This document shows positions 10,465 to 22,573 of a stretch of DNA of 64,000 nt, piece by piece. Source of the stretch: Zygnema cylindricum (lineage: Eukaryota; Streptophyta; Zygnematophyceae; Zygnematales; Zygnemataceae); the NCBI GenBank assembly GCA_037447655.1, contig JBBHKE010000754.1, positions 104,860 through 168,859 of the forward strand, in the 5' to 3' direction. A program made the translations under genes and the position numbers. The notes under the pieces are model-generated. The model did not search any database, was not told the origin of the DNA, and saw only the letters and a list, made by a program, of their open reading frames with translations. The first letter of the stretch is position 1. Each line of letters starts with the position of its first letter.

Positions 10465-10556
10465 TGGGGAAGGAGAGATCCGAGGAGGGTACTTGTGAGG
10501 GCCGCCAAGGCACCGACTGTCACGGCATACTTGGCAACAGCTTCCCTCTCACCCAC
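10465..10556 (-). pseudogene. Isolated exon resembling a cationic amino acid transporter (CAT/SLC7 type)
   Basis: On the minus strand the translation A-K-Y-A-V-T-V-G-A-L-A-A-L-T-S-T-L-L-G-S-L-L-P-Q matches the well conserved transmembrane segment of plant cationic amino acid transporters, where it is followed by PRxLxAMARDGLLP. The exon ends at a plausible donor (CCCCA|GTTACC, last base 10465), which splits the Gln codon as expected. I found no further CAT exon on either side: what follows is AT-rich repeat DNA, and the preceding sequence (10740-10830) does not match the family. It is probably a stranded gene fragment. The 5' edge of the exon is uncertain. Confidence 0.5.
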
Positions 10557-10583
10557 CCTCCAGTCAGAAAACAAACAACTTCA

Positions 10584-10735
10584 CTTCTCCCCTCCCTCTC
10601 CTTTCTCTCTCCCTTTCCTCCTCCCTCTTCCTCTCCCTCTCCTCTATAGAATATTCAAAATATATAGAATTGATGAAGGGGAAAGGGAGGGAGGGAGGGA
10701 GGGAGGGAGGAAGGGAGGGAAAGGGAGATAGAGGT
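10584..10735. repeat. Polypyrimidine tract facing a polypurine tract
   Basis: CCCTCTCC-type pyrimidine runs (10584-10651) are followed after a 25-base AT-rich spacer by GGGAGGGAGGG-type purine runs (10677-10735) on the same strand. The two arms are roughly complementary and could fold into a large hairpin. Confidence 0.8.
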
Positions 10736-10834
10736 ACTGGTTGGTTGACAGGAAGAGAACCAAATCCGCGCTCCATGACGAGACAAAGGGAGATGTTAAC
10801 AAGGCAGTCCACAACCGTCGGTCTCATAAATCAA

Positions 10835-11470
10835 AACGTTTGACATTTTGTAGTCACCTAGAAGAGTACAGTAGCAAGGAAATAAGAGTATAGTAGCAAG
10901 GAAATAAACGAACGGAATTGTAAAAAAAAAGTAATTTTCATTTTTGCGAGTGCGATCCCGTCACATCACGCCACTATCCGTACACTACACCGCCAATCGC
11001 TATTAGCGTAGTGTACGCTAATTCCGTCCCGCTTTTTTTATTTTTTTCTTCATAAGCTTAGTTCATTCTATTATTTTCTTTACTCTATTTAGGGTTTATT
11101 GTTTAGTATCGTACAAAATCGAAGTACGCCATCAGTTAATTAGTGTGATGTACGGACAATGGAAATCGAAACGTTTGACATTTTGTCGTCACCTAGAAGA
11201 GTACGAAAAATGTACGGAAGTAAACAGACGGAATTGAAATAAAAAAGTACTTTTAATTTTTGCGCGTGTGATCCCGTCACATCACGCCACTATCCGTACA
11301 CTACACCGCCAATGGCTATTAGCGTAGTGTACGCTAATTCCGTCCTATTTTTATTTTTTTTATTCTCCATTAGCGTGATTCATTCTATTTTTTTCTTGAC
11401 TCTATTTAGGGTTAATTTTTTAATACCGTACAAAACGGAAGTATGCCATCAGTTAATTAGTGTGGTGTAC
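10835..11470 (+). repeat. Tandem duplication of a ~320-bp transposon end
   Basis: The block starting AAACGTTTGACATTTTGT at about 10837 recurs at about 11170, both followed by CACCTAGAAGAGTAC, a GATCCCGTCACATCACGCC block and the CACCGCCAAT-GCTATTAGCG terminus (10988 and 11304). The unit is the end of the TA-flanked short-element family plus its flank, duplicated in tandem. Confidence 0.75.
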
Positions 11471-13874
11471 GGACATTGTCAGACCGTACAAAATTGTACC
11501 TTTTTATGTGAAAAGGTATAATTAATGAGTTTTAGTAGCCGTGGACGTATGAGAATGTGCTCTCTATAAAAGGGGTCTAATCGGGCTGTCAAATATCACG
11601 TTTGCACATATTTGTCCAGCAACTACGTTTCGACTGTGCGAACGTACGATTTGTGTACGATTTGTAAGATTTTGTACGAATGCCTATATTTGGGTGTGTC
11701 CCCATGTGTTCAAGTACAAGTTTTTTTCCGTCATTTACACAGAAAATGGGACTTCCTACTTGAAAATATTACGCCGTACGAAAAATGGGCAAAAACTCAA
11801 AAACATTTTGCGTCATCTTGGAACTTTGAAAGGTACGACGATTTGGCAATGTTATCATCGCGACCCACTTCCAGCTCATCTTCACACTTGCACTGAAATC
11901 AAATCGCGATCTGCTTTTAATCAAAATACTACCCTATTGACGAATAGAAAGTCTGGGTTACAGGCGTCAAAAGTATTCATTTGTTTTTTTGCAGTTCGGA
12001 GAATACACGAAACAAAATTTGTTTGTCCGTTTGCTTATGTTGTCCACTTGTGAGCGTCTACAAATGTCTTTGGCGTGGCGACGTTTTATGCTTCGCTTGA
12101 CGCAACAAATGACGCTTGGCGCCACAACCGCCCCGATTGTCGAGCCGCTTGAAATGGTTTTAGGTGAGATGTCAAGGATGCGAGAAACCTCCACCCCAAT
12201 CCGTGCCCCTGATCTATGATGCCGTATGTCCCTTCCCTGTATCATAAGCATAATGATAATGAGCAAAGAAGAAAAAGTACTCACTTTGATTGGTGTCAAG
12301 CTCACTAAGTGTTCACTCCTGCCCACTCTCCGAGATAGGGAAACGAGGTCGTAGATCGGCGCAAAATTAGGACAAAAACCAAAGATGACCACAACAGTGT
12401 GCAAAACAATCCCACGCTGAAATATAGAAATAACCAATATCGGCTCTCTCGTATTAAACAATATCTCCTTGCCCCAGAGAATGGAAATAAATATATAAAT
12501 AAATGATAATGGTGAAGCGAATTCACATACCCCGGAGTGCAACAATGACCAAACTCAGAAGAAGAAAACTCTCCCAAGGGCCCCGAAGACAGGTAAGAAT
12601 CTCCCTCACCCCTCCCGATTTCACCGTACGGATGCGACAAGACTCTTCTTAGTTTCAAACAGCGAATGTCCAAACCGCCCAAAGCGAGGATAGTGCCAAC
12701 TACCCACTCGTGCTACGGTCTCCACAAAAGACAATCCAAAACAAATATGGCAATAGAGTCCACAACAAAATGCAAACATTCTCCAACAATAAGATTGATT
12801 TAATTCTTTGGGGGTTTTCTCAGGAGACAGTACTGAAAAAGCAACCTGTCTCCTTCGGCCCCAAGTGCCTTATACAACCAAAGTTTGTCCTACTGTAAGT
12901 GCCAAAGTCAAACCAATTCCAAAAGCCAATCTGCAGCCACCAATTGTTATCACACGAACATAAGACAAATTAGACTGTACTACACTTAAGGCAACAAGTT
13001 AGGCGACTGGTTCCGGCTGGAATCACAGCCACAGGTCCTCCTATTGTACACTAGTGGGGAACAAAGTCTTGAATTGACGTGAAACGCCTAACATTGACCT
13101 GGCGTCATAAATGCTATACCCCTCTACAGGGCCTGAACTAACATCCTGCTGACAACTAACAGCAAGATCTACGGGACAATCTTAAAGGTTGCATGGCGTT
13201 CCACAATGTACCCCTCCGCTAGAGCTACATAGAACAGATGTAATGTAATGGAGCCGCAAACTTTGCACTGGACTAACTCCGGCGTTCGACCTCCGTTGAC
13301 GGTGAACTAAAGTGCGTAGTGCTCCAAAGTGATAATACAAAGATCTGATCCGGCTAGTTGTCCTCCAATCCTCCGTACGATAGAGTTTGTACAAGGTGGA
13401 ATGAGGGCGTGGAACTCTTGGGAGTGCAAATGTGCCAAAAATGCACACGAGCTTGACAGTATGTCAAGAGCTCTTTGCGGCGTACAAATGTCCGCAGTTT
13501 GTCTGAGATCGTTGGCGTCCACAAATGTCAGCAGTTTGTTGGCGTCTACATGTGTCGCAAGTATTGGCGACGTGTACAACCGCCACATATTCAAAATAAT
13601 GAACGCGTAAGTAACGATTAACATATGCACACTTTGAAAAGTACACCGTAAAATCAGCGTTAAATTCCAAAATAACGTTTCAAAATATCGATTACGCCCT
13701 TAGTGTAAGCATGTTTGCGACCAACATTTCTTTTTTTCAAAGACCCAAATTAAAATTATTAAACAATTAGAATGTATGTTTTTTTTCAAAATTTTCAAAT
13801 TCTTAATTACTGTAAACCACGGTAATTTTTCATGTACGCTAAAGAAACTTCTACGCTAATAGAGATTGGCGATG
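11304..13874. mobile_element. Candidate long member of the TA-flanked CACCG family
   Basis: Begins CACCGCCAATGGCTATTAGCG after TA (11302-11303) and ends in a near-inverse CGCTAATAGAGATTGGCGATG before TA (13875-13876). At 2.57 kb it is much longer than the 200-560 bp relatives. Its interior (11.6-13.7 kb) holds a TATA-like CTATAAAAGG near 11568 and several GTCTACAAATGTC motifs, but no recognisable transposase. It may be a short element carrying other insertions. Confidence 0.4.
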
Positions 13875-13877
13875 TAC

Positions 13878-14409
13878 CGAAAACGGATTGATACGTGAAG
13901 GAGTACGTGTAACTCCTACGACAAATTGTGACGCTCCTATTGGTCCGCGTGTTCAAAAACGACAGGCCTTAGGCAACCAAAGGGCAATGCACCGGGTTGC
14001 CCACGACTATTATTAATGGCAATTGTCAAGTGTTCTCACGTGACGCGCGACTTAGGTGTTCGACGGATTAAGTGGTAGTGCTTAAAGTGTGAACATTAAT
14101 TATATTATGTAGATATTTTGAGTCGGGAAGATGATTTACATGTTCTCATACGACGTGCGTGACGCTACTTGTGGCGAATGCTCTACATGAGAATTTGAGA
14201 ACGCTGTAAGTAAGAACAATTTGTCTTTTTTTGTTATTTTTGTCCATCTGACCTAATCAACGAGGAGACTCTTAAAAAAAATTCTCCGCGCTTCGCGCGG
14301 TAATTTTTTGTCCATATAACTGGGAAGGATTTACATTGCCCGGGCAAAATCTTCTTCGAAGGTCTCCGCCGCCCGCCAAATAAGCCCTCACCCCAATGTC
14401 TAATACCAC
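13878..14409. other. Intergenic sequence, nothing recognised
   Basis: No coding motif or known repeat could be supported; short inverted motifs such as CTCCGCGCTTCGCGCGG (14283-14300) can form a small hairpin. Confidence 0.4.
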
Positions 14410-14411
14410 TA

Positions 14412-14909
14412 CACCGCGCATCGTTATTAGTGTCAAAGTCACTAATTTGGGTTCTTAAAATTTTGATTTTTTTCCTCAAATAGGATACATGATTTTAATT
14501 TTTCCTTGACGTTAATTGAGGTACCGTACAAAATAGCGTAAAGAACTAAATTTCAATAAGATCTAAATAGCGGGTACGGTCTGATGTCAGCAAATAAATC
14601 ACCTTTTCAAGTGAAAATTGCAAGACGCGTTGCATAGGAACGTTGCCAAAACTGGATTGGTCCATGATAAGTCGACATGTACGATATTTCTAATTTCACG
14701 TGTACTATTTTTATATTTTGTACGGATACATCTAATAATGTATATAATCGTACAGTAAATTTTCCATTTTTGCTTTTCCAAATTAGCGTTAACACTGAAA
14801 TTATAATGAACCTTTTTTTTTTTAATTTTCAAATTCTTAATTAGCGTCAATGACGGTTATATTTACTTACACACTATTTAAACTTTGACACTAATAACGA
14901 TGCGCGGTG
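14412..14909. mobile_element. TA-flanked short DNA transposon (MITE), perfect terminal inverted repeats
   Basis: Starts CACCGCGCATCGTTATTAGTG and ends with its exact inverse (at least 28 bp of perfect terminal inverted repeat), with TA on both sides. 498 bp, non-coding. TA flanks suggest Tc1/mariner-type mobilisation, though a TA belonging to the repeat itself cannot be excluded. Confidence 0.85.
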
Positions 14910-15313
14910 TACGAACTGTACTGTACTTGCCTTGTTATAATGTGTACTTAAAATGTACAATCCTGTACAAGTTGACGCCGATGATAAATTCTCTATTACA
15001 TTTAAGTGATGGTTGTACCTAGATCTGTTTTGAACCATCCATTTTTTGGAAATAATATCTTCTTCGTGTCGGTTTCCAACTATAAATTTTCGAACGGGAA
15101 GCGCGCTGTCTGCCAACACCGCCTGCAGCGCCACCGGGCGCTTTTGTTCTGTCATTATGATTTTGTCTCTTTTGCGCTGTGTCGTTTAATATGACATTTG
15201 TAAGGCAGATACAGAACCGACTACTGTACCTTAGCCGTTGTCGAATCGGTCATGCGTGGAAGGTATTTTATTTTATTTTGGATATTATTCTACTGTAAAG
15301 CGGACACAACTGA

Positions 15314-16682
15314 GGGTGCAGTTCCACTAGGGAAAAAATGAGGTTGTTTACTGCATGTTTTACCGTTTCGTTCAGTGACGTACCAGATTTATTTTTTGTC
15401 AGAATAAAAACTAGAAAATATTAATGACCGATTTTATTCTCCAAGTTTATGGGCGTAAATGTTGACCGTCGGATTCAGAATCAGATACGCCAACGGTCTA
15501 ACCTTCCAGTTTGCAACAAGTGACGTGAAGGAGGTCAGTTTTAAGAGCCTCAACATATAACATTGTGCCGCGTGAAAAAGGGAAGGAGTATCCACGATGA
15601 GTGCGCTATCAGGTGGCTACACGTGGCATAGACCATGTGCCTTCCGCCAGGGTGGATACGAGGCCACCGGAAGCCGCGATAAAATCTTTGACGGAGGATA
15701 TTCTTTCACTCTCCCATTGCCATCCACTAACCATGTGACATTTTCGTACGCTTTTACAAATCTTAGGGTACTTTCGCATGTAACCGAAACTTAATCTTGC
15801 TACATTGTCTTTGAGCGAAGATTTTCCGTACAACTTCCAGAGCATTCGGATGTAAACGCAAATAATTTGTTACTTCAAAAAAGTGACTTACGTAGACGTG
15901 TACGAAACAATGTGACGGATGAAGTGGTAAACAAAATGAGGCGAAACTTCCACTCGGCTTCAATCTTAGGCGTCTCTCCCCACGCTGTACAATTTTTGTG
16001 ACTTCGTAATGTCCGTACCCCACATTGTCAACGTGTCGAAACCCTAAATTCCCTTTCGCTGTGCCACAGAAATGCGGTTTCGTTTTTCGTTTTCCCATTT
16101 GCCGACAGGTGCCCAATGTTTTTTCTACGCCGTATGTGTGAAGACACGTGTGCTTGAGAGAGACAACCCCTATACGGAAAACAACGCACGGAAAACAATA
16201 CGCACAGGCTAGAAACGTGCAGTGTGTTTATTTTTTGGTACTCCGCGCACAAAAATTGTAAAAAACTTCCGACAAGTGTGACAGTGTGTTCCTATTGGCT
16301 CATCTTATTGGACTTTATTTCAAATCACCTCGCGAAGTGATATGATGTCAAGTTTGAACATGTGATGGAAGGACGCGAAAATGGGTCAAAATGGGCTAGA
16401 CGACAAATTGCATCGCGCTAGACGACAAACAACTGTACATATAAAGTTCCAAGGAAAAGTAACTTGTACGGTGGTAATTTCAAATTTTTGGTACGACTAC
16501 GGATGTTCTCGTTTTTTTCTAAGTTATGAATGAAAACGACAAAAAATAACTGTAAATTTAGCACATGCGAAAGTACCCTTAGGTTTCGTCCGCTTGTACA
16601 TATTGTATTCGATACGTCGTACGACGCACTTTTTCCCTCGGGTTGTACAGATATTGCTAATATTATGTATCGGTCAAATTTT
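15314..16682. mobile_element. Harbinger-type short element, split by another copy and truncated
   Basis: Starts GGGTGCAGTTCCACTAGGG after TGA and is homologous to 22602-23304, including the GCCTTCCGCCAGGG block at about 15639-15653. It is interrupted by the complete element 15766-16578, resumes at 16582 (TTTCGTCCGC), and appears truncated near 16682 where a different repeat begins; the expected terminal inverse was not found. Confidence 0.6.
15766..16578. mobile_element. Nested Harbinger-type MITE with TTA duplication
   Basis: Ends are GGGTACTTTCGCATGT and ACATGCGAAAGTACCC, flanked by TTA (15763-15765 and 16579-16581). 813 bp, inserted into the element that starts at 15314. GGG ends and a 3-bp TNA duplication are hallmarks of PIF/Harbinger elements. 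Confidence 0.85.
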
Positions 16683-17475
16683 ATCGCGATAACACCGATA
16701 CCGATAGTTATTGGTTATCCAACGGTTAGAAGTCCTGATATATCGGTCTGAGACCAACAAATTCCATATCGGCTATAACTTAAAAAAATATAGTATGTGT
16801 ACAATGGTACTTTATAACATACTGTATTATATAATTGATTTTCTATAGCGTTGCATGCCACGTATAAAAATAAGTTTCGTCCCTGTTCAACTGCCATTTA
16901 TTATGAACAGCGCAGCACACAAACGTTGGTTGGTTAACTAAACAGTAATTTTACGGCGACGTACGAAATTTTACCGACAAACTGGTGAACATGGAACGGA
17001 AAAAAGGACGGCGGACACAAAGTACAACGGGCGCAAAATAACATTCTGCGCGCCGCCGAAATCGAACGGACGACTTGGAATAAGAAAATACGAGCGGACG
17101 GCCAGCGTGAGTGCTGACATTATGGATTGGCTCTTTTGACAACTTATGCCAAAAAGGCCGACAGATTGACACGTGGCAAGTATCTAGTGGATCCCAAGGA
17201 AGAAAGGGATAAAGCCATGGCATCAGATGTGAAAGGTACATCGTTTTTACCGGATCCGTATTAAAACAGTATAGGCCTCATGGCGGCTACAGTACTTAAT
17301 GTGTTTGTACAACTGTAGAATACAGTGATCTGATAGGTAGACACCTCACTGGAAAGGGGTCGTGAGTAGGGCGCGCCCGGTGAATAGCACGTACAGTTGA
17401 GTGTATTGGTCGTACATTTATCTGTACGGTCCGTATAGATATCGCCGATAGTTATCGATATCGGTGTTATCGCCA
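16683..17475. mobile_element. Candidate element with GATAACACCGAT terminal repeats
   Basis: CGATAACACCGATACCGATAG at 16688 faces its inverse GATATCGGTGTTATCG at 17456-17472, and another outward copy (GGCGATAACACCGATAACG) follows at 17504. The ends form inverted repeats about 790 bp apart. No target duplication was established, and the interior is non-coding. Confidence 0.5.
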
Positions 17476-17782
17476 ACAATAACCGATAAACATCTGTTGT
17501 TTATTGGCGATAACACCGATAACGATATATTTTACCAGTACATCGATTGTTAGATACTCGAAAAAAGGCCCATATCGATTATCGGCAAATCCTTACCGAT
17601 ACACAAGACTATATATTGCGTTATTACCTTGCTGTCGTATATTCTATATAGATATGCACGATCGTAATAGTTTCTTACGTGAACCATCCAACATGTGCTA
17701 CGCATAAAAAAAACTGGTTACAGACAAGACATATCTTTTACCAATACGGCGGTTTGTAATCGTCTGTCATGTGTGTACAATA

Positions 17783-17980
17783 CACCTTGAATCGTTAGTA
17801 GCGTATACAAATTATTAGTGTAAAGAAAAGAATAGCGTAATTTATTATAATTCAGTGATAGGAGACGTGGCAGATTATGGTCCACGTATTTAAATAGTGT
17901 AATTTATTATATTTAAGGTATCAATGTCAAAATTTTGGGTGCCGATATAGCGTACATAAGGCTAATAACGATTCACGGTG
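17783..17980. mobile_element. TA-flanked MITE, 198 bp
   Basis: CACCTTGAATCGTTAGTAGCG after TA (17781-17782) pairs with GGCTAATAACGATTCACGGTG before TA (17981-17982). Confidence 0.75.
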
Positions 17981-17987
17981 TAAAGTA

Positions 17988-18156
17988 CACCGTGAATCGG
18001 TTATAGTGTTACTGTTTTTTTAGCCACTTAAAACATCTTTTCTCTGTACACACGTGTTGGATTTATGATTGGAGATCACCAATTGGAAGGTGAAAACAAT
18101 CCGAGAAGTGTGCACAAAGAAAAGGCGTTTTAAGCGGCCAAAAAAAACATCACCAC
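17988..18156. mobile_element. MITE end followed by a hairpin-like segment
   Basis: A CACCGTGAATCG terminus begins only five bases after the previous element, back to back with it. It runs into an imperfect inverted repeat (18019-18045 against 18115-18147; AGCCACTTAAAAC against GTTTTAAGCGGC). The central part, ATCACCAATTGGAAGGTGA, resembles sequence at 25290-25315 next to the LINE remnant. Confidence 0.5.
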
Positions 18157-18158
18157 TA

Positions 18159-18719
18159 CACCGTGAATTGCTATTAGGGTAATGAAGTAGATAGCGTAAT
18201 GAAACAATTAGCGTTATTTACGCTAATTGAGAATGTCGTTTTTTCTAGAAATAATTTTTATTATAATTTTTCGTACACTCTAATTTGTAAACTGCTTTGT
18301 AAAAAAATTCGGTGCAGAATATCTCCACACTCCTATATGTGCATATACGAAATTGTTAAAATCGTACGTCGTCGCGTTTTTTTTACATCCGCGAATGCCG
18401 GAAAATATTTACGCAATTACATGTTAGCGCGACTACGAGACAGCGTGAATATCTTTATTGTACTTTTCTATTTGAAAAAGTACAAAAAAGTACGGCTCTA
18501 ACAGACCGTACACCACACTATTTATAATGGCACTTTATCAGAGTCATGGATCCTATTTAATGGGCTACCTCAAATAACGTGTAGAAACCTTTAGAATGTT
18601 CTAATTCCTAATTAGAATAGACGATTTCTTCGAAAATTTTCAAATTCCCAATTAGCGTAAACCACGCTAATTATTCGTATACGCTAAAAAAACTTACACG
18701 CTAATAACGATTGGCGGTG
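18159..18719. mobile_element. TA-flanked MITE, 561 bp
   Basis: CACCGTGAATTGCTATTAGGG after TA (18157-18158) and CGCTAATAACGATTGGCGGTG before TA (18720-18721). Non-coding interior with repeated ATTAGCGTA motifs. Confidence 0.75.
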
Positions 18720-18721
18720 TA

Positions 18722-20015
18722 CTGTACTATGCTGAATCTTGCAACTTACTTCAAAAAAAATAACGATTGGCTGAATTTGAACACGAGCTGGGTGAAAGTT
18801 TTTCACCGTGACTTTTAAGGAAAGCAAAAGTGCGCCAATGACGCCGAGCCTCTAAAAAGACAAAAGGTGATAATGCAGAAATAGAGCTGAGCTGGAGGTT
18901 CCCGCGCCGAGTTGCGCGGTTGTTTTCGATGGCGCTGGGGAGCCATTCATAACCCGCCACGTTACGGGGATCAAGACGAGAAAGTTATGATATGAAGAAA
19001 GAAAAGATGCGTTTTTTTGTTTTTTATTAACGGCGCCATGACGCGTCTCAAACTTTTTTTGGGATCGACTCCTGAACTTGGACGAATCAATTTCCTTTCT
19101 GTCGCGACACGAAAGGTTTCAACAACTTTCGGGCCGTGTTCGTAAAATTTTCTTTTACTGATTTCAAGTCAGCTGACAGCGCCAAAAAAATAAGTGGCAC
19201 GTGCCATTCGCCGGGGTCATCGCGATAACTGACGGTTCGCCGAGCCGATTTTCTTGGTTACTGCAACTGGTCGCTGTCCGGCAAGACGACGTTTGGCAGC
19301 ATCTAGAAACTTGCCTCGAGTTGGACCGCAGAATGTCAGTGAATACGACAGATTTTTTTATTTTTTTTAAGGTGAAAGAAAGGGTGCTAAAGCAGCGATA
19401 ACATCTAGGCTGGGGTTCTATTGGGCCAATTTGCGCGTCAAAAAAAAACACTCTGTTTGTAAAAAAGCTACGACTCGCAAAGAGTGCAACACAAGTTTTA
19501 TGATTGAGATAGCCGCGTAGAATCAGGAATGACCTATAATATTGTTACGCGTGTTTCATACTGGAACTGTAAAAATACAAAAAAACGGGAAAAAAACATA
19601 AAAAAATGCACGTTTAACTTTTGATTAACTTTTTTGTGGCCAAAACAGGAAATGACGCGCTCCAATTCGGGAATTGTAAACCCAGAAGTAATCGTAGACG
19701 CTCAAAACAGGCGTAAAAAAAATAGTTTACACGTGTTTTTGTTCTTCCCGGAGATTTTATCCTGATTTTGTTTGTACTGGCTACATGCGACTTGGGCATG
19801 GCGCGGAATATTCCTGCATGGGCCCCATCAAGTCGCATCATTTTTCAAAAACGAGTATTTTTGACACGTGGACTGGCCCAATGGAGTCGTCCCAGCCGCT
19901 AAAAAAGTTACGGGAACACGTTTTCTCCCAAACAAAAAGTTTGACCCGACTTCTTCGTTAAGGACGTGACCGAGCTCAACACATAGAAAGCGTCCAAAAA
20001 ATAATGTCGGTACAG
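18722..20015. other. Intergenic sequence, nothing recognised
   Basis: No coding motif, RNA gene or repeat could be supported in this 1.3-kb stretch. Confidence 0.45.
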
Positions 20016-20017
20016 TA

Positions 20018-20517
20018 CACCGCGAATCGTAATTAGAGTAATGAAAAAATTAGTGTACAAAAACTAGAAAAAACAATTAGAGTAATGAACGCTAATTTAT
20101 GTAATAGAGTTTTTCAACTATGAAGTTTACTCTAATATATTTAAGTACTCTAATATGGCACGCTAATATCCTCTATTGTAAATAAGGTATTCTTACAGAA
20201 TTTGGCAAAACGTACAGTTTATAGTCACTATGACGTTTGCACTACGCGGTTTGTTAAAAAGCAGTTACATGATAACGGCCTGTGTTAAATCATTATTTAT
20301 AAGTTTTTTCTTAATAAAGTACAATTTTGCACGGTCGAAGGTCGTCCGTACTCCACACTATTTAAAACGAACCTATATTATAATTAAAAACGCTAATCAA
20401 ACTTTACCTTACATAGAAAAATGAAAAAATTAGAGTCATTTACTCTATTTCATGTGATATAGTCGAAATTTCGAGCGACCAAATTAGAGTATTTTACTCT
20501 AATTACGATTCGCGGTG
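20018..20517. mobile_element. TA-flanked MITE, 500 bp, perfect 24-bp terminal repeats
   Basis: CACCGCGAATCGTAATTAGAG at the left is exactly inverted at the right, with TA at 20016-20017 and 20518-20519. Confidence 0.88.
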
Positions 20518-20650
20518 TATTGTAGTTGGTTGCTAGATTTTTGACGTCTTCGCTTCGCACGTTCCAGTGAAGGAAAAAAAGTGAAATATCATACGATAAA
20601 AAAATTAACAAACCCGAAAACAAAAGTCGGAAAAAAGCTCTTCCCATTCA

Positions 20651-21513
20651 GGGTACGTCCCCATGTATTAAAGTATCGACTTTAATATGTCGTTTTCACC
20701 CAAAACGCAGTTCCGTACAAGAAAAAATTTAGCCGTACAAAAAAATAAATTCTTTAAAAGTATGTCAAACTTCAAGTCAATACTTGAATGTACTTCATGA
20801 TTGTCGTCAGGCGCTTTTGGCGTTTTCATTTTCGACCCCGGGCAAGAGAATCCAACGTCAAACAACCATCAAAATCCTTCGCGACCGATCAGGGAAAGTA
20901 TCACCAAACTCGAATGAAACATATTACGCAGCGCCACGAGTTGATTTTTGGGACAAGGGAGGTACTCGCTTATTACTCCCATACGTACAAAACAATATCA
21001 GGGTCCCCCACCCCCTCATCTAAGGTCCCTGGGTACCCTGGTGTCGCCCATTCTCTCACACATCAACTTATCCTCACACCCTTTGTGAACAGGCACGACA
21101 AATTTGGTATGAAATGAAATATATTTGAAAAATAATTATTTTGACTACCTTTGAGTATATTTTTATGGCAAGTAGAGCGAAAAAGTAGAGAAAACAAAAT
21201 CGGGTATCCATGGCCGAAAGTTATTAAATTTGTGATGTCACAAGTGAGCGTGATGTCACAATGTTACAAAACCCGAAACATTTTCCATGTCACAAAATTA
21301 CAAAAATGTAGACGTTTACAAATGTCGTTGTTTTTGTTGGCGTCACCAATTTTGTATTCGTCGTCAACCGTCACAAAGTTGTACCTACGTCTACAACCGT
21401 CACATGTCAAAGTTACGATTTCATTTTTGCACATAGGGACACTTTTCAAAGTAGTACGGAACACTTCACTACAGTCCAAAGTATCAAAGTATCGCCTACA
21501 AGGGGACGTACCC
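20651..21513. mobile_element. Harbinger-type MITE with TCA duplication
   Basis: Ends GGGTACGTCCCCATGTA and AGGGGACGTACCC, with an AAAGTATCG sub-terminal repeat on both sides, flanked by TCA (20648-20650 and 21514-21516). 863 bp. The interior holds repeated GTCTACAANNGTC motifs and no transposase. Confidence 0.88.
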
Positions 21514-21520
21514 TCAGTGA

Positions 21521-22517
21521 GGGCACTTTCCCATGTAACCGAAACTTTCATCTTGTAACTTTGTTTCTAGCGAAGATTCTCCGTACATCTTTATGAGCAT
21601 TCCGATGCAATCGCAAATAACTTGTTACTTCAAAAAGTGACAAGCGTAGACGTGTACGAAACATGTGACACATAAACGGTACACAAAATGTTGCGAAACC
21701 TCCACTCAGTTTCGATTTCAGACGTCCACCCGCACGTTGAACAATTTCTGTCACTTCGCAATATCTGCACGCCACATTGTCGACGTGAAGGTATTGCAGA
21801 TGTTTAGGGTTTGTGACATTGTGACGTCACGCGCGTCACGCTCAACTATGACAGCGCCCATGTCACATCTTCTAAAACTTTTCGCCATGATTTTCCGATT
21901 GTTGTTTTTTGTCTTTTCTTACTCTACTTGCTATCAAAATAAGCTCAAAGATAGTCATAAGAAATCCTTTTCATAGATCTTTCATTTGATACCATAATAT
22001 ACATATTTCGTTGCAAAAATTGTGAGATAGACGCGGTAGTGGGAGAGGGAGAGAGAGAGGCGCTTTCACAAACTTCGTTTTTGCGAAATGGCGTTTGTTG
22101 GTCGAGACCCCTTCACTTCCTTTGTACGGAACAAGGTGCACGGAAAAAAGTACGTACAGGCTGTAAACGTGTAGGGTTTTTTTTTTAGGAAAATTTTGTC
22201 AAAAACCTCCGACGCGTGCAAAATCATATGCATATTCGCCCACGTCGTGGAACTTTATTCAAAGTCACCTCGGAGGTGATTTTATATAAAGTTTGAAGAT
22301 GATATGGAAGGACGCGAAAGTGGGTCGAAACTCGCTAAACGATAAACAGCATCGCGATAGACGACAAACTGCGGTACAGCTAAAGTTTTAATGGAACGCA
22401 ACTTGTACGGTGGTAATTTGAATTTTTTGGTACGGCTGCAGATTTTTTCCTTTTTTTCCAAGCTATGTTGGAAAACAACAGAAAATAACTGTAACTTTAG
22501 CACATGGGAAAGTGCCC
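21521..22517. mobile_element. Harbinger-type MITE, seven bases after the previous one
   Basis: Ends GGGCACTTTCCCATGT and ACATGGGAAAGTGCCC. The flanks are TGA (21518-21520) and TAA (22518-22520), a 3-bp TNA duplication with one mismatch. The interior includes a GAGAGGGAGAGAGAG run near 22040. Confidence 0.8.
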
Positions 22518-22573
22518 TAATTCAATCGCAACTTCCTTTGGTCGAAAATCATAGAATACTGTAAAGTTAGTAA

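Noticed and set aside
10740-10830. Possible further exon of the amino acid transporter
   Set aside because: Translation does not match any transporter segment I recognise.
12047-12660. Possible coding exon between 12.0 and 12.7 kb
   Set aside because: Open frames on both strands but no motif, no convincing splice pair, and it lies inside a candidate transposon.
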